From Sabethes cyaneus (Eukaryota; Arthropoda; Insecta; Diptera; Culicidae), in assembly GCF_943734655.1 (NCBI RefSeq), contig NC_071354.1:226480397-226544396 (forward strand): a stretch of DNA of 64,000 nt. The letters are read 5' to 3'. Below are positions 8,770 through 19,858 of this stretch, one piece after another (the first letter of the stretch is position 1; the number at the start of each line of letters is the position of its first letter). The notes beneath the pieces are model-generated. The model was not told the origin of the DNA. It ran no database searches and saw only the letters and a program-made list of their open reading frames with translations. Both the position numbers and the translations under genes were made by a program.

Positions 8770-10600
8770 TGTTGGTGAAGACAGGTTGCCTGCTTCCAAC
8801 CACATCAGACGCCAACCTCAAGTTTCTCTCACAAGTTTCTTAACACAAAACAAACAAAAAATGAAACAAACCAACATCCAGCGATACCTCTTATCAGTGG
8901 AAGTTTAATTTTCATCAAGAGACCGTCGTCGTCGTCGTCGTCATCGCAATTGGCGGCGCGGAATCCCACCGACAATCAATTTGCATCGGAAGCATGAACT
9001 TTCTTCTCTCTCTCCCTCTTGTAGCTTGTGCAGCCCCGTCCAGAATCGTCCGGTGAAGATGATGGCATGGCATCCGAGAGCGATAGCCCCCAGGTGGCAT
9101 TGGGACCCATTCTACCCGCAAGCGGACAGCGCCAGCTAGCGGCGCAATGACGGCGCAGCTGGAAAATTTATTAAAGCGCTTTAATTTTTAATGGCAATAG
9201 ATATCACTTCGAACCAGTCTTTCTCTTATTCCAGTTAGTCATAGTGGCTTTCAAGCTAAAGCAAACGTCCTGACGAGTGATTTGTGGCTTAACTGGAGAG
9301 CCACAAATCGACAGTACCTAGTATAGTATATAGTTCAGGAGGACCCAGAAACAGAAACAGAAAGCAATGGATTCTGGAATGGAGAAAAAGTGCAATGCTT
9401 CCCCACCCACATAGCCCTTGCACAGATTGAAGTCTTTGTCTAGAGGCAGGTATGGGTTTTTTCCACCTTCACCCACCGGTGATATTCAGTAGCAGCAGGA
9501 CGAAATTTTAGTCAGTCATTAAATTAAAGTTTGTCATTCACAATTTGCTGCCGTTTGCAGAGATCGCAGATCTGTGCAAAGAGAGGTGCGATTCAGAATT
9601 TCAACGTAATCAAAGAGGGAAAAAGTTTTCATGTTTTGTCTGACAACCATGACAGGACAGGCAGCAGCGGGGGAATCTGACTGTTGCATTCTCTTTTTTC
9701 GTTTTATTTTTTCCTGTGTGTATGTGTGATGTGCTCCTTAGGAGGAGGTGGGATGCAGTAGGTGAAATAACTTTTGGGCGATAATGTCTGGGGGTTGGTT
9801 TGAATTGATGTGGTTTCACACGAAATTGAATTTAATTAAATTTTCCCCGAGCTACGCTGGCTGACTGGCTGGCTGGCTCGTTCTGGATGACAATGCTTCA
9901 CAGTTGTACAGGTTGTCTCGAATCCATTGAATGGATTCCGTTGAATGAGACACACTTGTGTGATTGCAGCAAACTAGACAGGAACGAGAGATAACCTGCA
10001 GAACGAGGTAGGTGTCAGAAAACCCGGATTTCCCTTGTTTAGAATTCATATCAACGCAAATATAGCATTACTTCTTCGAGAAAATGTTGATTCAAAAACA
10101 CAAAAACTTTGTTTATTACAGTAATGACGAATAGTGCCAGAGCAAATCAATTAGTCGAGTTTTCGTTTCACAAAAAATGAGTTTTTTTATTGCAGATTAC
10201 AACAAAATCTCATATCGCATTCAAAGTTATTCGAACACGTTTGCTACGTTTGCACGTTTGTCCAAATTTTAACTTTTGGAATTTATTCCTATTGAAAAAG
10301 TGCATCGAAGAGTTTATGCGCTTTTTTTTCTATATTTTTATCTGCTCTGGTATCGAAATTATTAATAAAAACTTTGTAAAATTTTGTAAGCGGGTTGTTT
10401 TCCAACTGTTTTTTACAGAGATGTGTACGAGAAAAAAGTGAAATATTTTCTTGCTCGGTTCAACAGTTTGTAATAAGTTTTCTGTAGTACGATAGAATTT
10501 CACTATTGTTAAGCGAATAAGGTTGATCTTTTTGACTTGGTAGCTGGAATCCTTGTCTTAATTGCATTGCTTAGCTTTAATTCTTCTAATCGACAATTCT
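8770..10600. other. Higher-complexity spacer, no gene seen
   Basis: This stretch is GC-richer and less repetitive than its surroundings. It holds a (GTC)6-like run at about 8925-8945, a CTCTCTCTCCCTCTTG run at about 9006, and GGCTGACTGGCTGGCTGGCTC at about 9858. Open frames are short and unconvincing. The segment 10475-10535 (CTGTAGTACGATAGAATTTC, then AAGCGAATAAGGTTGATC) resembles 24757-24816, the left flank of the second 1.1-kb repeat copy. Confidence 0.5.
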
Positions 10601-10609
10601 TCAGAACAC

Positions 10610-11480
10610 GCCACAAAAAAGATGGCGATAAAAAGATGACTAAAATATGAAGAAAAGACATCGAAAAGTCAGCGTAAGGACAACGAAAGTGTGACTAAAA
10701 ATAGACGAAAAAGTGAAGAAAGAAGAGTGAAAATACAATGAAAAGTTTATGAACATACGACAAAAGATGATGATAATACGTCAGAATTAACTTGCCAATA
10801 CGATAAAAAGACGCAGCAAAAAAGCTACAAAAGACCCGACCAAAAGAAATTTAAAAAGTGACTAAAAGGCGACGAAAAGATGACGGACACCTTACAGAAA
10901 GACGACTATAGAACGACGAAAAACCTGTAAAAAGACAACATTTTTGTTGCACTGACGAAAAACTGGGAAAAACGAAAAAATGACGAAACAACGGCAAAAA
11001 AAAAACAATTAAAAGATGGCAAGAAAAACCGATGAAATGACAATGAAAATATCCCAAAACAATGTTAACAAAATAAAACTACAAAAAATGCAAAACATCA
11101 CCGAAACAAAGATCCGATGAAAAAATGGCGACCAGGCAACAAAACTACGATGAAAGAATGCAAAAAGATCATGAAAAGATGACAAAACAACGACAGAGAG
11201 CCAAACAAAAAGACAATATGATGACCAAAGAACAACGAAATGACAGCAAACAGACGACAAATAGACGACGAAGAAGCGGCGGATATACGACGAAAGAATA
11301 ACACAGCACAGAGGCATTAAAAGGAAGACTGACAACAAACCAAACAAGATGACGAAAATATGCCAAAACAGCAACAAAAACGACGACAAATACAGCGGAA
11401 AACGACGAAGAAAATGCAAAAAAAAAACAAAAATTGACGCTCAAAAAGACCAACACATGACGAAAATACTTCAAAAGTTT
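10610..11480 (+). repeat. Degenerate tract built on GACGAAAAGATGAC
   Basis: This is about 870 bp of drifted GACGAAAA, GATGACAAAA and CGACGAAAATA words of roughly 10-14 bases. A block near 11218-11330 (ATGATGACCAAAGAACAACG, then GACAGCAAA..AGACGAC, then GACTGACAACAAAC) recurs near 14309-14400, so the tracts are paralogous copies and not merely similar in composition. Minus-strand frames are Phe/Leu/Ser/Val-rich shadows. Confidence 0.8.
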
Positions 11481-12268
11481 ACATCTCTAAATTAACCAAT
11501 ATGTGCAAAGATAAAGCAGTTATCCCGTCAGTCTTGATCGACTTTCTTTCACTAACTAAGCTTTCTGGTTCCTGCTGCAAGTCACAGGCGACTATTTTGC
11601 TTGACCTTTAAGTTCTTGAAAACAAAAATTGGGGTGCTTGCAATCAGACTCCATCAGGCTCCATTTGCTTTGAATTTCGTTCCATTTTAATTCAATTTGT
11701 TTTAAAAGAACCAAATTAGATTGAGGCAAACACCAATCAAACAATATATGAGTGAAATTCGGTACCGCCTTTGACGGAGATATTCCGAATTGCCGTGGGA
11801 TTATTTTTTTCGGTCATAGGTATTAGATAAGTTAAAAAAAGAACTACAACAAATTAGACACTCCGGAATATCAGCTATCGGTGCTTTCAGGGCTCCAAAT
11901 TAGTCGTTTTATTCCGTAGTTTCCAAGTACATACCCTCTCAAAGATACAGTTCTTTTTCATGCATTAGATGCATGCAGAAAGGACGTCACTGAACTGTTC
12001 GAAACTAAATTTTCGATTCGGTTTGCATATACAAAGGTAAACACGTTATTGTTGGAGAACAAGCATCACCTGAGGAATGGCCAGATATTCATGACTAGAA
12101 GGTTGGCCAAGAAACAAGCGGTTTCAAACGAATAGTTTTAGAGATATGTTTTCTTAAAACCTGTCGGTAGTACAGCATTCCAAGTAAAAAAGTTGTAGGG
12201 CCTAAATTCCCATGTTCACACTATGATTAGATTGCGATACTCTTTCATGGTTACCGAGTTCTGAAATA
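11481..12268. other. Spacer with no gene seen
   Basis: Mixed AT-rich sequence. I see no supported frame, terminal repeats or RNA gene. Confidence 0.5.
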
Positions 12269-12506
12269 GTAAATGACACGATTATCGAAGTGCTATCGAC
12301 TGTTTATGATTCCAAACTTTATGTTTTCGGCAGGACAGTCATACGGCAAAGCAAAACGACACTTATTTATTCAATGCCCGACGTTTCGATGTACTCCTTG
12401 AGAAAGATGTTAAATACATCGAAACGTCGGGCATAGAATAAATAAGTGTCGTTTTGCTTTACCGTATGACTGTCCTGCCGAAAACATAAAGTTTGTAAAT
12501 GACACG
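12269..12506. mobile_element. Palindromic insertion with 12-bp target duplication, hammerhead-like
   Basis: GTAAATGACACG occurs at 12269-12280 and again at 12495-12506. Between them, 80-base arms (12314-12393 and 12415-12494) are inverse complements with only two mismatches, around a 21-base spacer. Spacer and right arm read TTGAGAAA, then GATGT-TAAAT-ACATC, then GAAACGTC. This resembles a hammerhead core (CUGANGA, stem II, GAAA) with two substitutions. Penelope-like elements carry hammerhead motifs in their pseudo-LTRs and create variable target duplications, so a Penelope-derived non-autonomous copy is the best guess. The duplication and palindrome are certain; ribozyme identity is inference. 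Confidence 0.75.
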
Positions 12507-12754
12507 GATTTGAATTATTCAAAAAAACAAGGTAACTAACCGACTGACACGCAAGTTCAAAGCAAAATTCAAATGAAGTTATACGTTTGTGGCTGGTTCA
12601 TCTCTACCAGGATGCTTACTTTATGTGCTTGGGTCGAAAAATTTTGAAGTTTGGTTTGGTTTGAACTAAAATGTAAGTACTGTACAAAATTTTTAATAAT
12701 ATGGTTAAATAAATGCTGGTTTCTTCTCTTTTGTTATGTTATTGAAGATTTGAT

Positions 12755-12842
12755 GTTATTTTTTTCTTGACCCCCCCCCCCCCCCTTCAACAATATTTTG
12801 GGACCAGGACATGAACTTTTTTTCAAATTTGTATAAGCCTAA
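12755..12842 (+). mobile_element. Diverged right end of a Harbinger-like MITE
   Basis: TTTTTTCTTGA, a 15-base C run, CTTCAACAATATTTTGGGACC and finally TTTGTATAAGCCTAATA line up with the intact right end at 13935-14017 (TTTTGACC, C run, CTTCAGTGGCCC, TTTGTAATGACCCTAATA). As at 14014, a GACGAAAAGATGAC tract starts immediately after the CTAATA. Confidence 0.5.
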
Positions 12843-13532
12843 TAAAAAGAACAAAAAAACACGACAAAAAATGATAACTACAATATAGAGATAACAAAAT
12901 GACGACGAATACGAAGAAAAAACAACGAAAATCGGACGAAACGATTGCAAAAAGGCGCCAAAAAGGCAACAATAAGATCCAAAAGATGCCAAAGCAGCGA
13001 AAAAACAAGACAACTGACACTAACAAGATGACAAAAAATGTTAAAAAAGTGACGAAAGGACAATAAAAAAGGGAAACGATGACAGAACATAATGAAAAGA
13101 TGATAAAAAAAAAGAAAAAAAGACGACAAAATGACGAAGAAAAGACGCCAAAACGGCAACAAAAAAGATGACAAAAAAGGCATAAGACGTCGAAAAAAAC
13201 AAACAAAAACAAACGCAAAAAAATACGAACACATGATGAAAATACAAAAATATGATAATGGATACGCAGAAAAAACTACAAAGAGGTGAAAAAAGCCGAC
13301 GGAAGAACGACAAAAAGACAGCAGATAGGCGACCAAAAGACGACGAAAGGACGGCAAAAATGGCAATAAAAAGACGACGAAAATGGTAACGACAAATAGG
13401 CGGAAACCCCACTGAAAAATACAGATTACAATGAAATACAAAAGCGCCAAAAAACAGATTCCCTACAGCAAGAAAACTTAAGAACGATGAATAGGCAGTA
13501 AAAAAATAACATTTTTGTTGTATTAACAATTA
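12843..13532 (+). repeat. Degenerate GACGAAAAGATGAC tract
   Basis: This uses the same vocabulary as 10610-11480. Near its end it contains AACATTTTTGTTGTATTAAC, which parallels AACATTTTTGTTGCACTGAC at about 10939. Minus-strand frames up to 190 codons are Phe-rich shadows. Confidence 0.75.
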
Positions 13533-14013
13533 GACCATTGCAAATCATATTAAAAGTTTTTGTCACCCCCCCCCCCTTGGAAATTGGCTTGAAAAAAAAA
13601 ATAAAAAAAATAATTGTTATGTTATAATAATGAGTTAATTTTTTTTATAAAATCAATTGTCTGTGGACTCTACAGCCTGAAAAGCTTGAAAAATGAATGT
13701 ACAAGTTGAGTTAACGCTTCTAGCATGAAATAGAAATGGAAATTCAAATAGCGGAATTTCCGAAAATCGGCCAAAAAAAATTTTCTTTCGTTTTTGTCTT
13801 TTTTTCGTAGATTTTTGCATGGAAATTAACAACGTATATATTAAAAGCAAGGATAGATTTGATTTTCACGTTTAAACTTAAAATAAAAATGCCTAAAATC
13901 CAAATTTTTTTTTGTTCGATTAAAAAATTCTCTTTGTTTTTTTTGACCACCCCCCCCCCTTCAGTGGCCCAACACCGGATGGACAAAAACTTTTTAAAAT
14001 ATTTGTAATGACC
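13533..14013. mobile_element. PIF/Harbinger-like MITE (481 bp)
   Basis: The left end GACCATTGCAAATCATATTA and the right end (inverse complement GGTCATTACAAATATTTTAA) form imperfect terminal repeats. TTA precedes and CTA follows, a decayed 3-bp TWA-type duplication. Each terminus carries a homopolymer run of C at a fixed place (about 13566 and 13951). The interior matches the copies at 17193, 26832 and 62673. There is no transposase. TIRs starting GG with TAA/TTA duplications are typical of the PIF/Harbinger superfamily. Confidence 0.7.
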
Positions 14014-15060
14014 CTAATAGAAAGCCGAAAATATGGGAAAAAAGTTAAGAAAAAACGGAAAAATGACAAAACATCAGCAAAAAAAGCGATTAAAAAGTGG
14101 CAGAAAACGACGAAACTACACCAAAACAGTAAAAAAAACAAAAAATGGCGACGCTTTGCCGAAAAAAGCGATTAAAAAGATCCGGTCAAAAGACGACGAC
14201 CAATGGACGCAAATCCGACGAAAAGATGGCAAAAAGATAACAAAAATATGACAGAGAGATGATTTAAAGACGAGGAAAATAACAAAAAGGCATCGATAAG
14301 ACAACAATATGATGACCAAAGAACAACGCAAAGACAGCAAATAGAAGACAAAAAGACGACGAAAGAGAGGCGAATATACACCTGACAACAAACAAACGAC
14401 TAAAAATGTCAGAAAAGTGACGAATGGACAATAAAAAATGTCGAAACGAGAACAGCTGGCGATAAAAAACTTACAATAGAACGACGAAAAGATGCCAAAC
14501 CAGCAATAAAAAAGACGATAAAAACAGGCACACAAAAACACAAAAAAGACGAGTACATGACGAAAATACAATAAAAACTCAAAATAAAACAAAAAACGAC
14601 AAGACAATGAATACGAAGAAAAAAAGAACAAAGAGGTGACAAAAAAACGACGAAAGAACGGCAAAAAGATGACGGAAATATGACAAAAATGGTAATGATA
14701 AATAGGTGGAAAACCTATTGTAAAAATACAGAGGACGACAAAAATACGGATGAAAAACCGCCGAAAAAACCCCAAAAAAGTGATCAATCAAAAGCACCAT
14801 AAAGGACGATAAAGGACGAAAAGATGACAAATACTAATGACTAATACACGATAAAAAAATACGCCGATACAACAATAAAGAGAACTGAAAGCAAGACAAA
14901 AAATGCTAAATAAGAAAAAGAGATGAAAAAAACGACGAATACCAAGAAAAAATACCGAGAAGATGACAAGGTGTCAAAAAGGCAACAATTAGATCGTAAG
15001 ATGCTAAAACAGCAAAAAAAAAACATTAAAAAGGTGACCAAAAAGACGTCTAAAAATAAC
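14014..15060 (+). repeat. Degenerate GACGAAAAGATGAC tract
   Basis: This is the largest tract of this vocabulary. The block at 14309-14400 is recognisably homologous to 11218-11330. The 223-codon minus-strand frame is a composition shadow, rich in Phe, Leu and Ser without domains. Confidence 0.8.
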
Positions 15061-15084
15061 TGAAATTAAATTTAAAAGAAAACT

Positions 15085-15545
15085 TTCCAATTCAATTCTG
15101 CTATGTACTCCCAGCTAGCACCAACTCGTATATCAATGTACGAAAACTATCGTAAATATCTCCTAACAAACTCGAAATCGTAAATAAAGCTCGATAAAGT
15201 GTGATCAAGTTGATTTTCTGTCGTATATAATGATAATGACTGACATACATACGATTTTCAGCACAAAATCGTAGAGTAGTACGGAGCGTCTCGTGCTTAA
15301 TCGGATATTATCGTATATAAATACTTATATAGTCGTAACGCTCAAAATTATTCGTAATCACGTATATCGCCTCCAAAATAGTACGGATATGGAAATTTTG
15401 CGCATGAAACACGATTTATTTAGCATGTATATCTGTACGTAATGCTGGTTTTTACCTTTTTTATACATATGAAAATGCTAGCTAGGCTACCTATTATGCA
15501 TATAGTAGAATTTAATTGGAAAATTTTCATTTTAATTTAATTTTA
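15085..15545. mobile_element. MITE-like element with ~25-bp imperfect inverted ends
   Basis: The left end CTTTCCAATTCAATTCTGCT..ATGTA and the inverse complement of the right end (TTTTCCAATTAAATTCTACT..ATATG) match at most positions. The interior is AT-rich with repeated TCGTA, TCGTAAATA and ATCGTATATAA words. The same terminal motif (TCCAATTTAATTCTACTATG) occurs at 53904 within the second large Helitron. Superfamily is not determined. Confidence 0.5.
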
Positions 15546-15589
15546 GGTTTCGTATTCCACTGAGACGCTCCATAAACTTCAGTCTAAAA

Positions 15590-16490
15590 ATGGCGAACAG
15601 ACAACAGAAATAACATGAAAATACGATAAAGTCGACGAAAATACAACAAAATAACGACAATAATAGCAGAAAACACCAAAACAGCAACAACAATAATCAC
15701 GACAAGAAGTCATTTGGAAAGCGTCAAAAAGGCTACAAAATATGAATTTGGATAGATAACGAAAAACTGATGAAACGGCAGTAAAAACCAAAATGTTGGT
15801 TGTCTTTTTTTTTCTGTGCCAGAAGGGCATTGAGTTAAAAGGGGACAGACAGTTAAAGATCGTCTCTAGGGGGCAGGTTTGGCTGTCTTGACAACAAACA
15901 GGAAGAAAATGAGAAAACGTTTCAAAAAGGTGATGAAAAGACAACAAAAAACGGCAAAACGACGACGAAAAAACGATGAAAAGATGACAAAAAAATGAAA
16001 AAATCGGCAAAATGACGATGCTAAAGTTAAGTTGTCAAACAAGAACAAAAAGCATGACAGAAACGGTAAAAAGCCGTTGGAAAAAGTGGCGCAATATGCA
16101 AAAAACAGAGGCCAATAAATGACGATCAGACGATGAAAATGTGATGTAAAAATGGTGAACAGACCATGAAAGGACAGAAATACACCAGAGAGTTGGTAAA
16201 AGGACGACGAAAACGGGTGGAAAAAACTACAAAGAGAGAACGAAAAAAACGAAAATACAGTGAATAGACGACAAAAACACGACACACAGACGGCGAAAAG
16301 AAAAGGAAAAGATGCCGAAAAAAATTATGACTATTGGATGACGAAAATAAAAGACTACAAAAATACGTCAAAAAAATGACAAAAAATATCAATAGAGATA
16401 GAAAAATTCGACAAAAAGATTAGAAATAGATGCAGAAGAGACAGAAGACAGAAGATGAAGAGACGATTAGATGGCGATTAACCAGTTTCA
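15590..16490 (+). repeat. Degenerate GACGAAAAGATGAC tract with a 110-bp interruption
   Basis: Drifted GACGAAAA and ACGATGAAAA words run from 15590 to 15780 and 15890 to 16490. The interruption at about 15785-15890 (TTGGTTGTCTTTTTTTTTCT to GGCTGTCTTGAC) is unique-looking sequence of unknown origin. Confidence 0.7.
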
Positions 16491-16554
16491 AAAAAAGATG
16501 AATTTTTAGTAAACCTTTAGATCTGTATCATATTATATTTCATAAATTTGCAAT

Positions 16555-17070
16555 GAAACAACTAACAAATTTCCCGGTTCCGTAAAGATAAAGAACAGGG
16601 CTTTCAAATGGAGTAAACATTTTTTGGGGACCATCTTAGATTTGGTCGCCATATTGTAGTTTATCAATAAATCGTTATTTTCGTCACGAGCCCCCCAACC
16701 GATTTGCATTTTAAGACCACTATTGGAAAGCTGAGAAAAAATGCTACAAGAAACATGCATAAAATTAGGTGTGCATTGGCATTAACTGAATAAAACAACC
16801 AGTTATCTGTAGCCAGGTTCAAAATTCAAGGTTTTCAAAATTTACTATCAAATAGACTACAAATGATACGGTTTTGAAAAGAGGAGGGATAGGACTTATA
16901 AATGAAATAAAGAAGAAAATAGCGGCCATCTTGGATTTGGCCATGATACCCCAAATCGATTTTAATTTTGAGACCACCATCGGAATACTGTGGAAAAATA
17001 CTACAAGAAACAATACTCAAATTAGATGAGCAGTGGTATTAACTAAATGAAACAATTAATTATCTGTATC
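16555..17070 (+). repeat. Diverged tandem pair of a ~250-bp repeat
   Basis: Copy one (about 16555-16809) and copy two (about 16812-17070) share in order GGACCATCTTAGATTTGG / GGCCATCTTGGATTTGG, CCCCAA..CGATTT, TTTAAGACCACTATTGG / TTTGAGACCACCATCGG, TGCTACAAGAAACA / TACTACAAGAAACA and AACTGAATAAAACAA..TTATCTGTA. Identity is moderate, so the duplication is old. No terminal structure is identified. Confidence 0.65.
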
Positions 17071-17192
17071 AAGGTTTACAATTCTCATGTATTGGGGTAT
17101 ATCGTGTAATTCTCATTTTTCAACCATTTTCAACCAAATAAGTACAAAATTTCAAATATCTCGTGTCAGTAGTGGCCCCGTTTCAACGAGAG

Positions 17193-17406
17193 TTAGGCCA
17201 ATGCATATTATTTTTAAAGTTTTTGTCTTCCCCGTTTGAAATTGACCAGAAAAACTAAAATAAATTGTCTTGTGTTCTACAGCCTAAAGAACTCGAAAAA
17301 TGAGTGTACGAGAGTTTTAACGCGAAACAGGAATGGAAATTCAAACAATGGAATTTCCGAAAATCGGCAAAAAAAATTACTTTTGAATTTGTCTTTCTTT
17401 TCGTAG
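17193..17406 (+). mobile_element. Truncated Harbinger-like MITE
   Basis: After GTTA comes GGCCAATGCATATTATTTTT, AAGTTTTTGTCTTCCCCG, and the shared interior (AAATTGTCTTGTGTTCTACAG and GGAATTTCCGAAAATCGGC). The match breaks at TTTTCGTAG, where other copies continue ATTTTTGCATGG. The break joins a tRNA-like sequence. Confidence 0.6.
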
Positions 17407-17490
17407 TTCGCGAATCGAACCCACAACAAAAACTCTTAAACCCGCGAGTATTGTCTGGTATCCAATCGCACCACGCGCCCGGTCATCTAC
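17404..17490 (-). repeat. tRNA-like or SINE-like sequence
   Basis: On the minus strand a TGGTGCGATTGG motif resembles a pol III A box, and about 45 bases later GGTTCGATTCG resembles a B box. Between them is CTCGCGGGTTTAAGAG. It does not fold into a normal tRNA and has no clear anticodon arm, so a tRNA-derived SINE head or tRNA pseudogene is more likely than a gene. Confidence 0.35.
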
Positions 17491-18072
17491 CATACGGTCT
17501 AATAGTAAGTTTTGTTACGCTCTTACTCTTTCAGATTGAACATTCAGGCCACATATTTACTCAGCGAGAGTATTGTTTGTCTGCCTTATTGTTGTTTCTA
17601 CCGCACCGATTGATAGGCATGTGTGCCTTCTTTGCTTTTTTTGGGTTAAGAAGAGGCAATTGATTGAATATGATCGAGTAATCTAAGAAAACTGATAGAG
17701 CTGTTGTCTGCTTGACAAAAGGCCATACCCCTTTCGACGATTGTGTCCTAGTTTGTTATTCAATTTTTAACTAGACCCTTTCGAGCCCTTTCAAAAGAAT
17801 ATAGTGTAACAAGTTAAAAGGTTTGATGGGTACCTCTCTGAAAGAAAAATTCGATTTTGCTTTATCTGTAATTTATATAACCAGCAAACCAGCAGGTGCA
17901 GTAAAATGTGTACCTAGTTTCATCGAGGAAAAAAAACTTCTGCAGCTTTCCTTGCGATGCGAGTGTACTTTCCCCTTCAATCAATCTGCCGAAGACGACG
18001 ATGATGATGGCGACGATGACGTATTTGCTATCAGCACTTAGGAGACGTACAATACCGTTTGTACCGAAGCAG
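17491..18072. other. Spacer, no gene seen
   Basis: Mixed sequence ending in a short GAAGACGACGATGATG-type triplet run near 17993. Overlapping short frames are not supported. Confidence 0.45.
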
Positions 18073-18537
18073 CTACACAGGGATAACGCGCTCGTTTCTT
18101 CTTTCACACTCCTTAATATGGTTAACCGTAAGCCATTCACTCATGAAACCACCATCCTGGTACCGGTACCGGTTTCTCCCTCGGCCGGACGGAATCCAAC
18201 AGCAGAATCTGTATTCATCACACAACCGAAAATCGCATCCTGGCGGAACGGCCGAACTCATCGCATCAAGGAATTCCATTACCATTTTCCGATACACCTC
18301 ATCAATTTTCCGCCTTAGCGATGCTGTACGTTCGCTCACTCGGTTTTTTTGCTCTGATACCATAGTAAAATCGCTATCTTTACTATCCTGCTGGCGGGAG
18401 TAAACTTTCCCGACCAGCACCAAGCTGCTGATCATGATTATTATGATCATTGCGAGCGCGTTTGTTGGCGTCGACGACGACGACGACGACGACGGCTGCT
18501 CTTTGATGCTGCTGGCTGCTCGATGGCACGGAGACAT
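18073..18537 (-). CDS. Candidate first exon of a type II membrane protein, family unknown
   Basis: Read from the second in-frame ATG (18535-18537), the frame encodes about 154 residues. Residues 1-29 are a short cytoplasmic-like head with a Ser run encoded by TCG triplets. Residues 30-45 are a hydrophobic segment (ALAMIIIIMISSLVLVG) suited to a single membrane anchor. There follows a charged stretch (SERTASLRRKIDEVYRKMV), possibly coiled coil, then a Cys-containing part with PPGCDFRLCDEYRFCC. Composition differs sharply from the Phe-rich shadow frames elsewhere. The true end is probably an intron boundary, for example near GAGGTGTAT or further on. I do not recognise the family. Confidence 0.4.
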   Translation of the reverse strand: MSPCHRAASSIKEQPSSSSSSSTPTNALAMIIIIMISSLVLVGKVYSRQQDSKDSDFTMVSEQKNRVSERTASLRRKIDEVYRKMVMEFLDAMSSAVPPGCDFRLCDEYRFCCWIPSGRGRNRYRYQDGGFMSEWLTVNHIKECERRNERVIPV

Positions 18538-18743
18538 GATGATGATAACAGTGCATCCCGTGTGGAAAATCGGGGAGGTGCCATAATGAATGGAACACAA
18601 CCAACGATGGAAACGGAAAATGCATCGATAAAACCGGTGCCGGTCGTTGGCGCAAGTTGCTGAAACAACTTCGACAGGAAGAAGGGGTGCAACACCTCGT
18701 ACCGCCCGTACACACGAGCGAGAGATAAGAGACGGTTTGGAAG

Positions 18744-19858
18744 ATGAGTCTTTTGACGTAGGACTACGTCTTACGGCAAGTTTTGAGATAGGGTGTCATT
18801 CCAAAAAATCGAAAAATGCGAGCGTCACGAAAAATGAAAGGTTTTGAGCGCTAATAGCTCAGCGGTTTTCCGATCGATTTTCAATATTCTTACACCAATC
18901 GATCGGAAAATCTTCTAAGAATTGACCCAAAAGAAGAAAAGTATGGATTCTTGATGTTGAACTATTGAAAAATTGAAAATAATGAACCTATGTTTTACCA
19001 GAATTCGCGCTTCGTGATTGGTTGGAAGATTCTTTACGATGATCTAAACCTATACCAATTTGATATCTGTGCTTGGGAAGTAAGCCAAAACAAGTGACAA
19101 AGTTTCCTCATTTCAACAAGATTTCTTGTTGAGAGAGAACACCAAGAGAGCCCAACAAGAGAGAGAACACCGCGGTTCAACCTAGACCATTTTGATGTCC
19201 TTGCTTGGGAAGTACGCCAGAGAGAGTAACAAAGCCCCCTCGTGCCAACAGATTTCTTACGAACGCGATTAAACCTAGTCCAATTTGATGTCTGTGTTAG
19301 GGAAGTGTGCCAGAAAAAATGACAAGTTCGTTGTCTCAACAAATCGCAAATTCTTTACTGCGAGACGATTAAACCTCGGCGAACTTGATATCTGTGTTGG
19401 AAAAATGTGCTGCACCTGTACTGTTCGGTTATAATATGACTCTGTATGAATACGCATGCTTGCCGTTTCATTAGAAGTGTAGTGGAAAGATGTGCTGTTG
19501 ATAAAATAGGATTGAATTGGTAAAATCCCTTCAACGTGGGAAACCATGGATAATAAAAACAATCTTTAATTTCAGTAAGGTGGCAGGAAAGCAATAGTTT
19601 GTGTTCTTGATTTTGTTAAATTGTTTTCAAATGCACAATCTTTTGAGAATTGAACGTATGCAATGTTACTACTTTGATAAATGTTACATACAACGCATGT
19701 AGCATGTATATATGTTGCATATAGCATGTATACATGAAGAATCGAATGATTACAAGCATGAAAACATGCTACTATCACTACAAAGAGACTTACGTAGTCC
19801 TGCGTCACCTATATATGCGGTCGTGTCTTGTACACAACCCCTCTGATTTTTTTTTGGG
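18744..19858 (+). mobile_element. 1.1-kb dispersed repeat, copy one, with internal ~95-bp tandem units
   Basis: It starts TCTTTTGACGTAGGACTACG and matches 24808-25872 nearly base for base through to GTGTCTTGTACACAACCCC. TGACGTAGGACTACGT near the start recurs inverted (ACGTAGTCCTGCGTCA) near 19790-19806, giving 16-bp inverted ends about 50 bases inside the right boundary. The centre (about 19027-19410) holds four drifted ~95-bp units, each with AAACCTA..CCAATTTGAT.TCTGTG, TGGGAAGT..GCCA and AACA.ATTTCTTAC. This copy has about 40 bases (GAGAGAGAACACC region) missing from the other. No coding domain; superfamily unknown. Confidence 0.75.

Noticed and set aside
8561..8821. Protein-coding frames over 8561-8843 on both strands
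   Set aside because: They overlap the intact tRNA-Ser and are its shadow.
12823..14787. Long minus-strand frames up to 223 codons rich in Phe, Leu, Ser and Val that could pass as multi-span membrane proteins
   Set aside because: They arise from T-rich complement of GACGAAAAGATGAC tracts, overlap in all frames, and show no domain or start context.
18744..19858. Solo LTR (TGACG...CGTCA) interpretation
   Set aside because: Sequence shared by both copies extends about 50 bp past the CA end, and no matching target duplication flanks either copy.
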